A stretch of 64,000 nucleotides of DNA from UBA7672 sp041166025 (lineage in GTDB: Bacteria; Pseudomonadota; Alphaproteobacteria; Caulobacterales; Hyphomonadaceae), in NCBI GenBank assembly GCA_041166025.1, contig JBEAMJ010000046.1:30208-94207 (forward strand), in the 5' to 3' direction. The position numbers and the translations under genes are program-made. Of the stretch, positions 33,630 through 42,843 are shown one piece after another. Each line of letters begins with the position of its first letter. The first letter of the stretch is position 1. Under the pieces are notes generated by a model. That model made no database searches and was not told the DNA's origin. It saw nothing but the letters and a program-made list of their open reading frames with translations.

Positions 33630-34633
33630 CGCCTGAGCTAGTGACCTACGCGATTGCGGGGCTCGCGTTCATCGCGATCACCGGGCTGGGCTTTGCCTTT
33701 GCCGGAGGCGGCGGCGCCGGTCGCGGCAAGCAGTCAAAGCGTGTGAAGTCGATTAGCGAGGGCGTGCGTGGCGCCAAGGGCGACACCACGCTCGCAGCCC
33801 GCCGCAAGCAGATGGAAAACGCCACCAAGGCGCTCCGCGACCGCGAGGAAGCCAACCGCAAGAGCCGCGTCGTCGGGCGTTCCATTGAGGACAAGATCAA
33901 GCAGTCCGGCCTGAAGATGACCGTCCCGATGTTCTGGGCGTTCTCGGCCGTGTCAGCGGCGGCCGTTGGCGCGCTGATGTTCTTCGGTGCAGGTTTCAAT
34001 GAATGGCCGATGGTGCTGGTACCGGTGGGTCTTGCCTTTGCGGCAGGATTCGGCCTGCCGCGCTGGGTACTCGGTATGGCGATCAACGGACGCCAGAAGA
34101 AATTCGTCGGGCAGTTTGCCGACGCGATCGACGTTATCGTCCGCGGCGTGAAATCAGGCCTGCCGTTGCAGGAATGTCTGCGCATGATCGCGCGTGAGAG
34201 CCCGCAGCCGCTGGCTGGAGAGTTCCAGACGGTCTGCGACGCCATTGCGATGGGCGTTCCGCTGGATCAGGCGCTCCACAAGATGTATCTGCGCACCCCG
34301 ACGCAGGAAGTGAACTTCTTCAACATCGTGCTGAACATCCAGCAGAAGGCGGGGGGCAACCTGTCCGAAGCGCTCGGCAACCTGTCCAACGTGCTGCGCT
34401 CACGCAAGCTGCTGCGCGAGAAGATCAAGGCGCTGTCGTCTGAAGCCAAGGCGTCGGCGATGATCATCGGATCGCTCCCGGTTATCGTTATGTTGCTCGT
34501 CTACATGACCACACCGGCCTACATCATGTCGCTGTTCACGACTGACTTGGGACACCTCCTGCTATTGATCGCGGCCGGGCTGATGGGAGCAGGCATCTAC
34601 ATCATGCGCTCCATGATCAACTTTAACTTCTGA
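33626..34633 (+). CDS. tadB: Tad pilus inner-membrane platform protein TadB (CpaG)
   Basis: 335 residues with an N-terminal helix, a basic cytoplasmic region, two central helices and a T2SF/GspF domain (DAIDVIVRGVKSGLPLQECL, FNIVLNIQQKAGGNLSEAL), ending with two more helices. TadB and TadC form the platform that couples CpaF to the pilus. Translationally coupled to cpaF by the ATGA overlap. Confidence 0.94.
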   Translation: MTPELVTYAIAGLAFIAITGLGFAFAGGGGAGRGKQSKRVKSISEGVRGAKGDTTLAARRKQMENATKALRDREEANRKSRVVGRSIEDKIKQSGLKMTVPMFWAFSAVSAAAVGALMFFGAGFNEWPMVLVPVGLAFAAGFGLPRWVLGMAINGRQKKFVGQFADAIDVIVRGVKSGLPLQECLRMIARESPQPLAGEFQTVCDAIAMGVPLDQALHKMYLRTPTQEVNFFNIVLNIQQKAGGNLSEALGNLSNVLRSRKLLREKIKALSSEAKASAMIIGSLPVIVMLLVYMTTPAYIMSLFTTDLGHLLLLIAAGLMGAGIYIMRSMINFNF

Positions 34634-34672
34634 CGTCGGGACCCCGCCTTTGTCGGGGAGAGCGGAATCGCC

Positions 34673-35704
34673 ATGGGCAACATCGACTGGGTTCAGTTCC
34701 TCACCGATCCCATGACGCTGGCCTCAGGCCTGGCGTGCGTTGCGACATTTGCAACCGTGATGACGCTGGCGGCGCCCGCCTTCAACAGCGACAAGTTGAC
34801 GAGTCGCCTTAAGTCAGTGTCCAACCGCCGCGAGGAGCTGCGCAAAGAGAGTCGCGCGGCCCTGGAGGGCGGCGAGAAGAAGTCGATCCGCGTGCAGGAC
34901 ACCAGCATGACGAAGAAATTCGTCGACAAGCTGGACCTTGCGAAGATGCTCGAAGACCCGGGCGTCCAGAAGAAGCTGATCCAGGCGGGCCTGCGCGGCC
35001 CCAAGCCGATCTCGATCTTCTATCTCTGCCGCTTTGCCTTGCCGATGGTGTTCGGGCTTGGTGCGCTGATCTACATCTGGTTCATCAACGACCATGGCCT
35101 GCAGTTCCAGATGAAGCTGGGCGTGGTTGTTGTTGGCTTCGCTGCGGGGTTCTACGGACCGAACCTGTTCGTGGAGAACCTCATCACCAAACGCCGAACC
35201 TCCATCATGCGCGCGTTTCCGGACTCCCTGGACATGATGCTGATCTGCGTCGAATCCGGCATGTCGATCGAGCAGGCCTTCGCGCGCGTGGGCGAGGAAA
35301 TCGGCTCGGCCTCGGTGGAGCTGGCGGAGGAACTGGCGCTGACGACGGCGGAGTTGAGCTATCTGCAGGATCGCAGGCAGGCCTATTATAACCTCGCAGA
35401 GCGAACCAACCATCCGGGCGTCAAGGGCGTCGCGATGGCGCTGGTGCAGGCCGAGAAGTACGGTACGCCGATGGGAGCGGCGCTGCGCGTCATGGCCAAG
35501 GAAAACCGCGAGATGCGGATTACTGAGGCGGAAAAGAAAGCCGCGGCGCTGCCGGCCAAGCTGACCGTGCCGATGATCGTGTTCTTTCTGCCTGTGTTGT
35601 TCCTCGTTATCCTCGGGCCGGCCTTCATCAAGATCGACGCGATGGGCCTCGGCAAGACGCAGAGCGGCGCGATCGTTGAAACGGAAGACAGCGAAAAGGA
35701 ATAG
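34673..35704 (+). CDS. tadC: Tad pilus inner-membrane platform protein TadC (CpaH)
   Basis: 343 residues with the same plan as TadB: an N-terminal helix, a charged region, a T2SF domain (FPDSLDMMLICVESGMSIEQ, NLAERTNHPGVKGVAMALVQ) and C-terminal helices (VPMIVFFLPVLFLVILGPAF). The 39-nt gap from tadB contains a small hairpin (CCCCG/CGGGG). It is the last recognisable pilus gene of this run. No TadE, TadF or TadG follows. Confidence 0.94.
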   Translation: MGNIDWVQFLTDPMTLASGLACVATFATVMTLAAPAFNSDKLTSRLKSVSNRREELRKESRAALEGGEKKSIRVQDTSMTKKFVDKLDLAKMLEDPGVQKKLIQAGLRGPKPISIFYLCRFALPMVFGLGALIYIWFINDHGLQFQMKLGVVVVGFAAGFYGPNLFVENLITKRRTSIMRAFPDSLDMMLICVESGMSIEQAFARVGEEIGSASVELAEELALTTAELSYLQDRRQAYYNLAERTNHPGVKGVAMALVQAEKYGTPMGAALRVMAKENREMRITEAEKKAAALPAKLTVPMIVFFLPVLFLVILGPAFIKIDAMGLGKTQSGAIVETEDSEKE

Positions 35705-35711
35705 ACGCTGT

Positions 35712-37622
35712 TCAGTTTCGCGGACGATAGGCGATCAGGACATTGCCGGGTGTCTGGCCGAACGAGCCGTAGCCGGAATTCACGAGCAACATACCAGCGC
35801 CCGCCGACAGGCTGTGCGCGTCGATCGAGCCGCCTCTGCCTGCGATGTCCTTGTTGAGGGTCGCGTGCGGCCCGACCGTATCGAGACGGTTGATCATGCG
35901 GCCATCTGAGCCATCGAGAATGATGACTTCGCCGCCAAGCGTCGCCCCGACAAGCGCGCCGTCGATAACCAGCGGCGCTGCCGAAAAACCATACTTGGTC
36001 GTGCAGCCTTGGACGGCCGTGGCGCGAGATCCGCTGCAGTTGGGCTGCGCTGCGTATGACCAGACCGGTCTGCCGGTGGCGATGTCGAAGGCGTAGACGC
36101 CCGCCATCGACACGAATTTCGGGTCTGGTGAGATGATCGGGTCATTGATCGGTATGAAGACCTTGCCGGCGTCCGCGGCGATGCCCCAGTGTACGCCGCC
36201 AAGGGCCGTGCCTTCGCCGATGCGATGGCTCCACAGCACCTTGCCGGTGGTGGCGTCCAGCGCCCAGGCGTGGCCGGATTTCTGGCCGGCGAGGATGATG
36301 TCCTTGCCGCCTGCACTCGTCACGACGGCGCCGGCGCCGAAATCGTAATCGCGGCCATCGCCGCCGAAGAGGACGGGGCAGTTGGGGCCGTTCTGGCCCG
36401 TCTGGACATCGCACGCCATGTTCCAGACGTCCGCCGCCATGGCCTGGTATTGCCAGGAGACTTTGCCAGTGTCGGCATCGAGGGCGATGATCGCGTCGGA
36501 GGTATTCGTCGCCGGGTGGGAGGTGTTCTCACCCGTCGTGACGATGATGGTGTTCCGCTTTGCATCGTAGACCGGCACCGACCAGATCGGCGCGCCCGAC
36601 GGTCCTTTCTTCTTCACGCCGAGCGCGTTGACCTGTCCGTTGTAGGTCGCCTCCGGCATGGTGTGATATTCCCAGGCGTGGCTGCCATCGACGGCGTTGA
36701 GGGCCACGACCGAGCCATGGCCGGAGCAGCATTCGGCGCGGGGGTTCATGCCCGAGGCGACGCCGGAGGCGGAGATCGGCACGATCAGCTTGTCTTTCGC
36801 GAAGATGATGCCTCCGCGGATCTGGCCGCCGGAGCCGTCGACCGGCTGGCCGCTGGCCTTCCAGACGAGAGCGCCGTTTGCGGCGTCCACCACGTGAATG
36901 TCGCGGCCGACGGACAGCGCGACGACGCGGCGGCCGGCGATCTCGCCAATGGCCGGCGTATTCCGGGATGAGGCCGCGTAACTCCACTTCACGCAGCCGG
37001 ATTGCGCATCTACGGCCATGAGCTTCTGGCCACCGCTGATGTAGACCGTGCCGTCGCTCAGGACGGAGGCGCCTGTGCCGGAGCCCTGGCCGGGGAAGGC
37101 GATGGACCAGGCGACTTCGAGATTGGCGAGCTGGGCCTTGCTGAGGCCCGCTTCTGCGGCGGAGAGGCTGCGCGTCTGGTCGGCGTCGATGCCGAAGCCG
37201 TTGCTGACGATGGATGCGGCGGGGCTGACGGCGCGCTTGTCGGCGGCGCAGGCGAGCGCGTCGGACCAGGTGGCGGCTGCGGCGGCCTGGCCGGCAGTGA
37301 GCCACGAGACGAGATCATTCTTTTCCCGCTCGGTGAGCGCGGCGGCCATCGGGGCCATGATGCCGCCGGGCGCCATGGTCTCGCGCAGGCGGGCGGGCGC
37401 GAGCGTACGCATCGAGGCGAGCGTGGCGGCGCGCGTCGTGCCGGGATTGTCGTGGCAGGCGGCGCAGGCTTTCTGGTAGACGCCGGCGCCTGGATGATCG
37501 GCGGAGACCTGGCCGAGGGCGGCGGGAGCGAGGACCGGTGTTGCGAGTGCGGCGATGGCGAGGAGGGCGCTGGCGGCGCCGAGGGCGAGCGCGGTGGCTG
37601 TGAGAGAGCGGCGCAGTTTCAT
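35712..37622 (-). CDS. Quinohemoprotein (cytochrome c - PQQ propeller), polyvinyl-alcohol-dehydrogenase-like
   Basis: The 636-residue protein has a signal peptide and a small N-terminal cytochrome c domain (CAACH at 53-57, distal Met probably in PGGIMAPM). A PQQ beta-propeller with repeated strands follows (SGCVKWSYAASSRNTPAIG, GSVVALNAVDGSHAWEYHT, DAIIALDADTGKVSWQYQA, WALDATTGKVLWSHRIG). The order cyt c then PQQ and the ADVWNMAC / DYDFGAG motifs resemble periplasmic PVA dehydrogenase rather than methanol dehydrogenase. It probably oxidises secondary alcohols; the real substrate is unknown. The ATG at 37622 has GGGAGG upstream. Convergent with tadC (7-nt gap). Confidence 0.82.
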   Translation of the reverse strand: MKLRRSLTATALALGAASALLAIAALATPVLAPAALGQVSADHPGAGVYQKACAACHDNPGTTRAATLASMRTLAPARLRETMAPGGIMAPMAAALTEREKNDLVSWLTAGQAAAAATWSDALACAADKRAVSPAASIVSNGFGIDADQTRSLSAAEAGLSKAQLANLEVAWSIAFPGQGSGTGASVLSDGTVYISGGQKLMAVDAQSGCVKWSYAASSRNTPAIGEIAGRRVVALSVGRDIHVVDAANGALVWKASGQPVDGSGGQIRGGIIFAKDKLIVPISASGVASGMNPRAECCSGHGSVVALNAVDGSHAWEYHTMPEATYNGQVNALGVKKKGPSGAPIWSVPVYDAKRNTIIVTTGENTSHPATNTSDAIIALDADTGKVSWQYQAMAADVWNMACDVQTGQNGPNCPVLFGGDGRDYDFGAGAVVTSAGGKDIILAGQKSGHAWALDATTGKVLWSHRIGEGTALGGVHWGIAADAGKVFIPINDPIISPDPKFVSMAGVYAFDIATGRPVWSYAAQPNCSGSRATAVQGCTTKYGFSAAPLVIDGALVGATLGGEVIILDGSDGRMINRLDTVGPHATLNKDIAGRGGSIDAHSLSAGAGMLLVNSGYGSFGQTPGNVLIAYRPRN

Positions 37623-37697
37623 GACCCTACCTCCCGGCTGGGCTTGGCGCCCGGATTCCGTGACGCGCAAACTCGCCGCAGTCGCTGGGGATTTCAA

Positions 37698-38174
37698 CTA
37701 CTCAAAGCGGTTTGATATGGCCGTAAAGTAACCGTCGGAAGCCCTCCATTTCGCGATCATGCCCCGTCCGAAACCAACGGCGCCCGTTGTGAGGAAGATC
37801 AGCGCGCCAATGACTGGCAGCAATGCGCCACCAGGCGGGTACAGAATCGCGGCGACAACTCCGCAAAGGGCAAAGCATGTGAGCACGAAGACAAGCTCCG
37901 CCAATCGGCCGAAAACTTCGCTCCTGTGATAGCCGACTGCACTGGATATGCGGCGGCCAATGACATCGCAAAAGACCAGTCCCCAGAGGAGCGGGGTCCA
38001 CATCAGCCAGTTGGACAGGAAGCCTTGTTCAATGCTCTGCCGGTCAAGCCAAACGCGCACGAGACTAAACACGGCCATAGAGGCTGGAATGATCAACAAG
38101 AACGCGAGCGCCATCCGGAGGCGGAAACGCATACCTGACTTCAGCGGCCCACGCCTGCCGCCCAATCCCTTCAT
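37698..38174 (-). CDS. Small polytopic membrane protein, unknown function
   Basis: 158 residues. A basic N-terminus is followed by about four hydrophobic segments (RMALAFLLIIPASMAVFSLV, LMWTPLLWGLVFCDVIG, LVFVLTCFALCGVVAAIL, LLPVIGALIFLTTGAVGF). The family is not recognised. Its ATG lies 2 nt past the stop of the Rieske gene (TGACGATG), so it is translationally coupled to the oxygenase. Confidence 0.65.
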   Translation of the reverse strand: MKGLGGRRGPLKSGMRFRLRMALAFLLIIPASMAVFSLVRVWLDRQSIEQGFLSNWLMWTPLLWGLVFCDVIGRRISSAVGYHRSEVFGRLAELVFVLTCFALCGVVAAILYPPGGALLPVIGALIFLTTGAVGFGRGMIAKWRASDGYFTAISNRFE

Positions 38175-38176
38175 CG

Positions 38177-39274
38177 TCAGCTCCGCCACCTCAGCGTGCG
38201 CGGTTCGATCGGGTTCGCGAAGGGGCGGCCTTCGGCGCGGGAGGCGGCCCATTCCTTCTTGAGTATGCGGTACCATTTGGCCTGGACGTCGATGTCGTCG
38301 ATCCAGAGCATGTTCTGCTGGTAGGCCATGCCCTTGTTCTGCAAGTTCACCATGTGGCCGTCCTGGCCAAGGAATTTCTGCGCGGCGGGGATCAGGATCG
38401 GCAGAGCGAGATCAAGAAAGGCGGCGTTCTGCCAGAAGGTGATCTGTGTGATGCGGGTCTTCTTGGGGCTGATCGGTGTGAGGCAGGTGAGGGTGAAGAT
38501 GCGACGCTTGCCGGCCTCGACGATTTCCCAGCGGAAACCAGGAATCTGGAAGACGATCTCGGTGGTGACCTGCTCGCCCATGAGCATCCTGTAGGCGAGC
38601 GAATTGCCTGAGGGCTGGTGGCGCGCGAGGGCCCAGCCGCGCGCGGCGGGGATGAACGGCTTCTCTTTCAGGCGCAGGCCCGTGGAGGGCGGGCGCCACC
38701 ACCATTGATTGTGGACGAAGGGAACGTGCGCCGGGTCCATGAGGCCGACGACGGCATCGTCCATGTGGGCGTTAAAGGTCTGGTGGACGATGAATTTGGG
38801 ATGCAGGTTCGATGCGATGTCAAACGCTGGCGCTGGCGCGGCGGGCGTTTCATCGAGGCGCGGATTGTCGGCGACGTAGATGAAGATCATGCCGTTGACT
38901 TCGTGCAGCGGATAGCGGCGCACACGCACGCGGTCTGTAGCGAAGTCGTCCTTCGACGGGAGCGAGGGCATCAGCTTGCACTGGCCGTCCGTGCCGAAGC
39001 GCCAGCCATGGTAGGGGCACTGAATGGTGGGCTGGCCGTCGGTGATCACCTGCTGGCCGGCGGAGAGCGGCACGAGGCGGTGGGGGCAGATATCGCGCAG
39101 GGCGAAGGCCTCGCCGGCCTCGGTGCGGGCAAGCAGGACGGGCTGCCCGAGGATGATGCGGCGGAAATGCTTGCCCGGCTCGAGCGTCTTCGACGCGCAG
39201 GCGAAATACCAGCTATCGGTGAGCCAGCCTTCGGCGGTTATCCCCGCCGATTTCGTGAGTGTCCCGTCTGCCAT
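38177..39274 (-). CDS. Rieske non-heme iron oxygenase, alpha subunit
   Basis: 365 residues. The Rieske 2Fe-2S centre is CPHR (C63, H65) and CPYHGW (C86, H89). The catalytic iron site lies in DDAVVGLMDPAHVPFVHN, with the H-x4-H pair and an acidic residue. The length and single-component look resemble vanillate O-demethylase or phenylpropionate-type monooxygenases, which need a separate reductase not seen nearby. The substrate is unknown. The ATG at 39274 is chosen as it begins a normal Rieske N-terminus (GWLTDSWYFAC). Divergent from the GFA gene. Confidence 0.85.
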   Translation of the reverse strand: MADGTLTKSAGITAEGWLTDSWYFACASKTLEPGKHFRRIILGQPVLLARTEAGEAFALRDICPHRLVPLSAGQQVITDGQPTIQCPYHGWRFGTDGQCKLMPSLPSKDDFATDRVRVRRYPLHEVNGMIFIYVADNPRLDETPAAPAPAFDIASNLHPKFIVHQTFNAHMDDAVVGLMDPAHVPFVHNQWWWRPPSTGLRLKEKPFIPAARGWALARHQPSGNSLAYRMLMGEQVTTEIVFQIPGFRWEIVEAGKRRIFTLTCLTPISPKKTRITQITFWQNAAFLDLALPILIPAAQKFLGQDGHMVNLQNKGMAYQQNMLWIDDIDVQAKWYRILKKEWAASRAEGRPFANPIEPRTLRWRS

Positions 39275-39347
39275 GCGGCGTCGTACCTTGTAAGGACGAG
39301 AATATCCAATGTTTGGTGTCCGCAGTCGAGATCGAGAGGGATTTGCC

Positions 39348-39875
39348 ATGCCCGGTAGGATCAAGGCGGAGCGCAAAGCCGGCCCTCCCAAGCCGAAGAT
39401 GCGGTCAGCCGCGACGATCACCGGCGCTTGCCTGTGCGGCGGAGTTGCGATCGAGACCGACATGCCGGTGTTCTGGGCCTGGCATGACCACTCCGAGGGG
39501 AGCCGCAAGGCGCATGGGGCGGCATACGCGACCTATGTCGGATGCTGGAAGAGCAAGGTGCGGGTCACGCGTGGCGAGGAGATGCTGGCGCGGTTCGAGG
39601 ATGTCGCACGGCGACAGGTGCGGACGTTCTGTTCGATCTGCGGGACGCCGGTCCTGTTCACGCGTGCGAGTTCGCCCAAGTGGGTGAATGTGCCGCGCGC
39701 GCTGTTCGGCGAACGCACCGGACGCGAGGCGAAGTATCATGTCGCAATCGACCAGCTGCAGGGCTGGGCCTATCTCGGCGCGCCTGTCAGACCGCTCAAG
39801 GGCTATCCTTGCGTCAGCGTGGAGAACACTCGGAAGCAGAAGCCGGCGCGAGCAACGACGCTGTTCGAGCCATGA
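39348..39875 (+). CDS. GFA-family (CENP-V-like) zinc protein
   Basis: 175 residues with paired cysteines of the GFA fold: GACLCGGV (C28, C30) and CSICGTPV (C95, C98), plus VGCWKSK. The family is named after a formaldehyde-glutathione activating enzyme, although that activity is disputed for most members. A basic N-terminal tail of about 22 residues precedes the domain. The ATG at 39348 has a GAGAGGGA site upstream. Convergent with the DUF2945 gene, with a 3-nt gap. Confidence 0.82.
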   Translation: MPGRIKAERKAGPPKPKMRSAATITGACLCGGVAIETDMPVFWAWHDHSEGSRKAHGAAYATYVGCWKSKVRVTRGEEMLARFEDVARRQVRTFCSICGTPVLFTRASSPKWVNVPRALFGERTGREAKYHVAIDQLQGWAYLGAPVRPLKGYPCVSVENTRKQKPARATTLFEP

Positions 39876-39878
39876 GGC

Positions 39879-40112
39879 TCAGGCGACGCGCGTAATCTGG
39901 CTGTGATTCATCAGCAGCGTGTCGCCGCTATCCTGCTCGATCAGGTAAGCCGGATTGCGCCGGTTGGCGTCGCGCGTGACGGTCGAGCCGTTCATGGTGC
40001 GCTCGAGCCGGTGCGTGAAGACCTTGCGGATCACGCCTTGCACCGTTGTACCGTCCCAGACCCAGGCCACACGCGCGCCAGGGGAATGGGATTTCTTTCT
40101 CAGTCGTATCAT
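39879..40112 (-). CDS. DUF2945 (Tudor-like) small protein
   Basis: 77 residues: GARVAWVWDGTTVQGVIRKV, TMNGSTVTRDANRRNPAYLI and SGDTLLMNHSQIT match the DUF2945 pattern (hypervirulence-associated, Tudor-like barrel). Its biochemical role is unknown. The ATG at 40112 gives the normal start; a longer ORF to 40151 is less likely. Confidence 0.8.
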   Translation of the reverse strand: MIRLRKKSHSPGARVAWVWDGTTVQGVIRKVFTHRLERTMNGSTVTRDANRRNPAYLIEQDSGDTLLMNHSQITRVA

Positions 40113-40415
40113 GTCCGAACCAATGCGACGACAAAGCGCCCACCAGACCATAACTCATGTTGCTTTCTTGCGTCGCGCGCAACGCGACACATGCAGCATC
40201 TGGAACTGCCTCTGATCACGACGGGTTGATGCTGCAGGGCGCGACGCGCAACTTTTGGGCACAAAAAGCCCAATCCCTCCGGACCTTTGCTTCAGCCGTA
40301 AACGATCGGTTAACGCAGGTTTATCGGCGTGTGCGAAGCCTGCAGATGAATGGCCGGAATGCCAAAACGAGAGGGGCATGACGGTGCGGGACCAGCCCCC
40401 CCGCCCTTTTCTTGT
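40113..40415. other. 303-nt gap with no supported gene
   Basis: Two small inverted repeats are visible: GTCGCGCG/CGCGAC near 40169-40185 and TTGGGC/GCCCAA near 40256-40273. Neither has a convincing T tract. Short open frames across the gap look random. Confidence 0.4.
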
Positions 40416-40880
40416 CTAGTGAACCATGAAGTTGATCGTGCGGGTCTCGACGACGGGCGCGGTGGCACCCGCGCTGTCGCGGCGTTCGAACTTCACGCGA
40501 GCGATCACGTCGCGCTTCAGGGGCTTCACCTTCACGACGTGATGCACGCTGCCGTCGGGCATCGTCTCGTCCGCGGCGCCGGCGAGTTCGGCCTGGGTCG
40601 GATCGATGACTGTCGCGGTCCAGCTCGCACCGGGCGTCAGCGGCAGGTGGACGCTTTCGATCTTCGTGGTGTCGGTGTGGAACATGTAATTGTCAGGCGT
40701 CTCTGCCGTGCTGGCGTCATCGGCCGCATCGGCGCTCTTCATCGTGTCGTCCATCGTCGGGGCGGCAGGCGTTTCCGGCGCGGCGGTTTCAGCCGGCGCT
40801 GCGGGGGCGGCCGGGGCCGGGGCTTCGGCGTTGCAGGCCACGAAGGCCAGGGCTGCCGCCGCCGGAAGGATGATGCGCAT
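40416..40880 (-). CDS. Small lipoprotein with beta-rich C-terminal domain
   Basis: 154 residues: lipoprotein signal (LAFVAC, Cys16), a long Ala/Pro/Glu linker and a C-terminal domain of about 80 residues (ESVHLPLTPGASWTATVIDP, HHVVKVKPLKRDVIARVKFERR). The LPLTPGASW ... KFERRD pattern faintly recalls chagasin-like (I42) protease inhibitors, but the NPTTGY loop is absent, so I leave it unassigned. The ATG at 40880 has AAGGAG upstream. Same strand and near the next two genes. Confidence 0.65.
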   Translation of the reverse strand: MRIILPAAAALAFVACNAEAPAPAAPAAPAETAAPETPAAPTMDDTMKSADAADDASTAETPDNYMFHTDTTKIESVHLPLTPGASWTATVIDPTQAELAGAADETMPDGSVHHVVKVKPLKRDVIARVKFERRDSAGATAPVVETRTINFMVH

Positions 40881-40938
40881 GTCGAGGTCTCCTTGTTTCG
40901 TGATTCCGCCCTGATTTGCCCACACTCATACGCCGCGA

Positions 40939-41397
40939 TCAGGCCGGGCGGTAGTGATGCTCTGCGAGCCGGCTCCAGCCCTTCTTTGTGCGGGCTTCGA
41001 CCACCCAGTTCATGCCGCCACCACCATCCGACCAGAACACCTGACGGGCGAGGCCGGCGTCCATCTGCGCCTCGAAGCAGACGGCGCCGGGCGGAACGTC
41101 CTTTGCCTCGACAAGGCGGCCGAAGCTTTTCTTGCCGTCGCTGGTGTAGGACCAGAAGGAGAGCGTCCCATCCCTGTCCGGGCCGAACATGCAGATCTCG
41201 CGGTAGGATTTCATCTCCGCCTGCTTGCCCTTGAACAGCCATTCGGCGTCGAGGCGGACATAGAGGTCGCCGAACTTCTGGTAGTCCCGTACGCATGCAA
41301 CGGGCCCCATTGGCGTCTCGGCCATGGCCTTCCAACGCCCGATCAGCGGGGCCATTGGACCCATGCGCCCGCGGCCTTTCTTCCAAGCCGTCGCCAT
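40939..41397 (-). CDS. Conserved hypothetical protein (DUF1579-like)
   Basis: 152 residues, cytoplasmic, no signal peptide. It has a lipocalin-like beta pattern: LIGRWKAMAETPMGPVACVR, DLYVRLDAEWLFKGKQAEMK, GTLSFWSYTSDGKKSFGRL, MNWVVEARTKKGWSRLAEHH. Such small proteins measure or modify small ligands in some DUF1579 relatives. The assignment is tentative. The ATG at 41397 has GGGAGGG upstream. Confidence 0.6.
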   Translation of the reverse strand: MATAWKKGRGRMGPMAPLIGRWKAMAETPMGPVACVRDYQKFGDLYVRLDAEWLFKGKQAEMKSYREICMFGPDRDGTLSFWSYTSDGKKSFGRLVEAKDVPPGAVCFEAQMDAGLARQVFWSDGGGGMNWVVEARTKKGWSRLAEHHYRPA

Positions 41398-41454
41398 TGT
41401 GCCCTCCCTGGATGGGCGGAGGAGAGGCACGGATCCCGGCGAGGTCAACTGGCC

Positions 41455-42843
41455 TCAAGGCTGCTTGGTCGCCTTCTGGTTCATGCCGCCCTGGTGGAGG
41501 ATCAGGTGGGCCGGCGCGCCATCGGCGGCGGGGACGAAGGTGAGTTGCGCATCGACGATCTTGTAAAAGAATTTCGTCGGGGACTCGGCGAAGATCGGGA
41601 ATCTGGGTTGCTGGGTAGCCTGCACGTGGAGCTGCCCGGATTCAATCGTCACGGTGAGCTTGAAGTCGGGCATGGCGTCGAGGGCGTAGACGCCGGCATA
41701 GCTGGAGAGCGCTTCGGCGGAGACTGTGACTTCGACGCGTTCGGATGTCGGCTTCGGCTTCGGCGCCAGCGGGATCGACGGATCGAGCAGGTGCATGGCG
41801 ATGTCGTCGGGCACGCCAGCGCGATTGCCGAGGAGAACAAGGCCGACGCCGCGCTTCGGGTCGATGCCGACGATTGCGCCGTAACCGCCTGTGCCCCCAT
41901 CGTGATAGATGTATGAGCCGTTTCCGGTGGTGACAGTGATCCAGCCGAGGCCGATCCTGGCATTGTCCGAGATCGGGAAGCGCGGCGCTTGCGCGAGGCG
42001 CATGGCGCGCTCGAGATCCGTCTTCGGTTCTCCGAGATTGGCGTCCACGAATTTCATCAGGTCGTTCATGGTAGAGCGCAGCGCGCCGGCGCCGGCGAGC
42101 GAGGGGAGGTCCCAGTTGGCCGTCGGCGAGCCGTCTTCCGCATGACCCTTCGCGAGCTGCGTCCGCATTTCCGGCGTCAGCGTGATACCGGTCACGCTCA
42201 TGTCGAGCGGGTCGAGGATGCGGGCCCTGACCACCTGCTCGTAGGTCTGGCCGGCGCGGTTTGCGAGCAGGTTGCCGAGGAGACCCATGCCGAGGTTGGA
42301 GTATTCGAATTCCGCGCCGGGTTCGCGACGCAGCGTGTGGTCGGCCAGGAAGGTGTTGAGGTTCCCGAAGCTGTAGTCGGCATACGGGTTGGCCATGTTT
42401 GCGAACGACATGTTGTTCGGCAGGCGCGGCAGGCCGGAATTCTGCTCGGCGAGATGGGCGAGGGTGATCGCCTTGCCGTTCAGTGTCGGCAGGGTCATGC
42501 CGGCGGGGGCGTATTTCTGGGCGGGATCGTCGAGGGCGACTTCGCCCTTGCTCACCATGTCGGCGAGGAGGGTGGTGGTGAAGACTTTCGTGACGGAGCC
42601 GATCTCGAAGACGCTGTTGGTGCCGAGCGGCTGCGCGCCGGCGCCGGGATCGCCATAGCTGACGACGCGGACGGAGCCGTCGGCATCCATCACGCCGAGG
42701 ACGAGGCCTGTGGCGCGGCCATCGTCGACGCGCGACCTAATCAGCTCAAGGAGGCTTGCGTCGTCGGGGAAGACATTGGTCTGCGCCATGGCGGGTTCTG
42801 CGAGGCAGATGGCGATGAGGGCGGAGGCAAGCAAGGCGCGCAA
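41455..42843 (-). CDS. Exported beta-lactamase-fold serine hydrolase
   Basis: About 462 residues. A signal peptide (LLASALIAICLAEPAMAQ) leads into a class C-like domain with SVTK (nucleophile Ser and Lys), EYSN (Tyr and Asn) and HDGGTGG in place of KTG. A C-terminal beta domain (SSYAGVYALDAMPDFKLTV) is like those of D-aminopeptidase/esterase homologues, so it is likely a peptidase or esterase and not a resistance enzyme. The start is probably the TTG at 42843, which follows GGGAGA; an upstream in-frame start at 42909 would put an odd segment ahead of the signal. Confidence 0.82.
   Translation of the reverse strand: MRALLASALIAICLAEPAMAQTNVFPDDASLLELIRSRVDDGRATGLVLGVMDADGSVRVVSYGDPGAGAQPLGTNSVFEIGSVTKVFTTTLLADMVSKGEVALDDPAQKYAPAGMTLPTLNGKAITLAHLAEQNSGLPRLPNNMSFANMANPYADYSFGNLNTFLADHTLRREPGAEFEYSNLGMGLLGNLLANRAGQTYEQVVRARILDPLDMSVTGITLTPEMRTQLAKGHAEDGSPTANWDLPSLAGAGALRSTMNDLMKFVDANLGEPKTDLERAMRLAQAPRFPISDNARIGLGWITVTTGNGSYIYHDGGTGGYGAIVGIDPKRGVGLVLLGNRAGVPDDIAMHLLDPSIPLAPKPKPTSERVEVTVSAEALSSYAGVYALDAMPDFKLTVTIESGQLHVQATQQPRFPIFAESPTKFFYKIVDAQLTFVPAADGAPAHLILHQGGMNQKATKQP

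Noticed and set aside
36189..37715. Plus-strand frames opposite the PQQ quinohemoprotein
   Set aside because: Low-complexity Gly/Ala/Asp products that are shadows of the PQQ propeller repeats.
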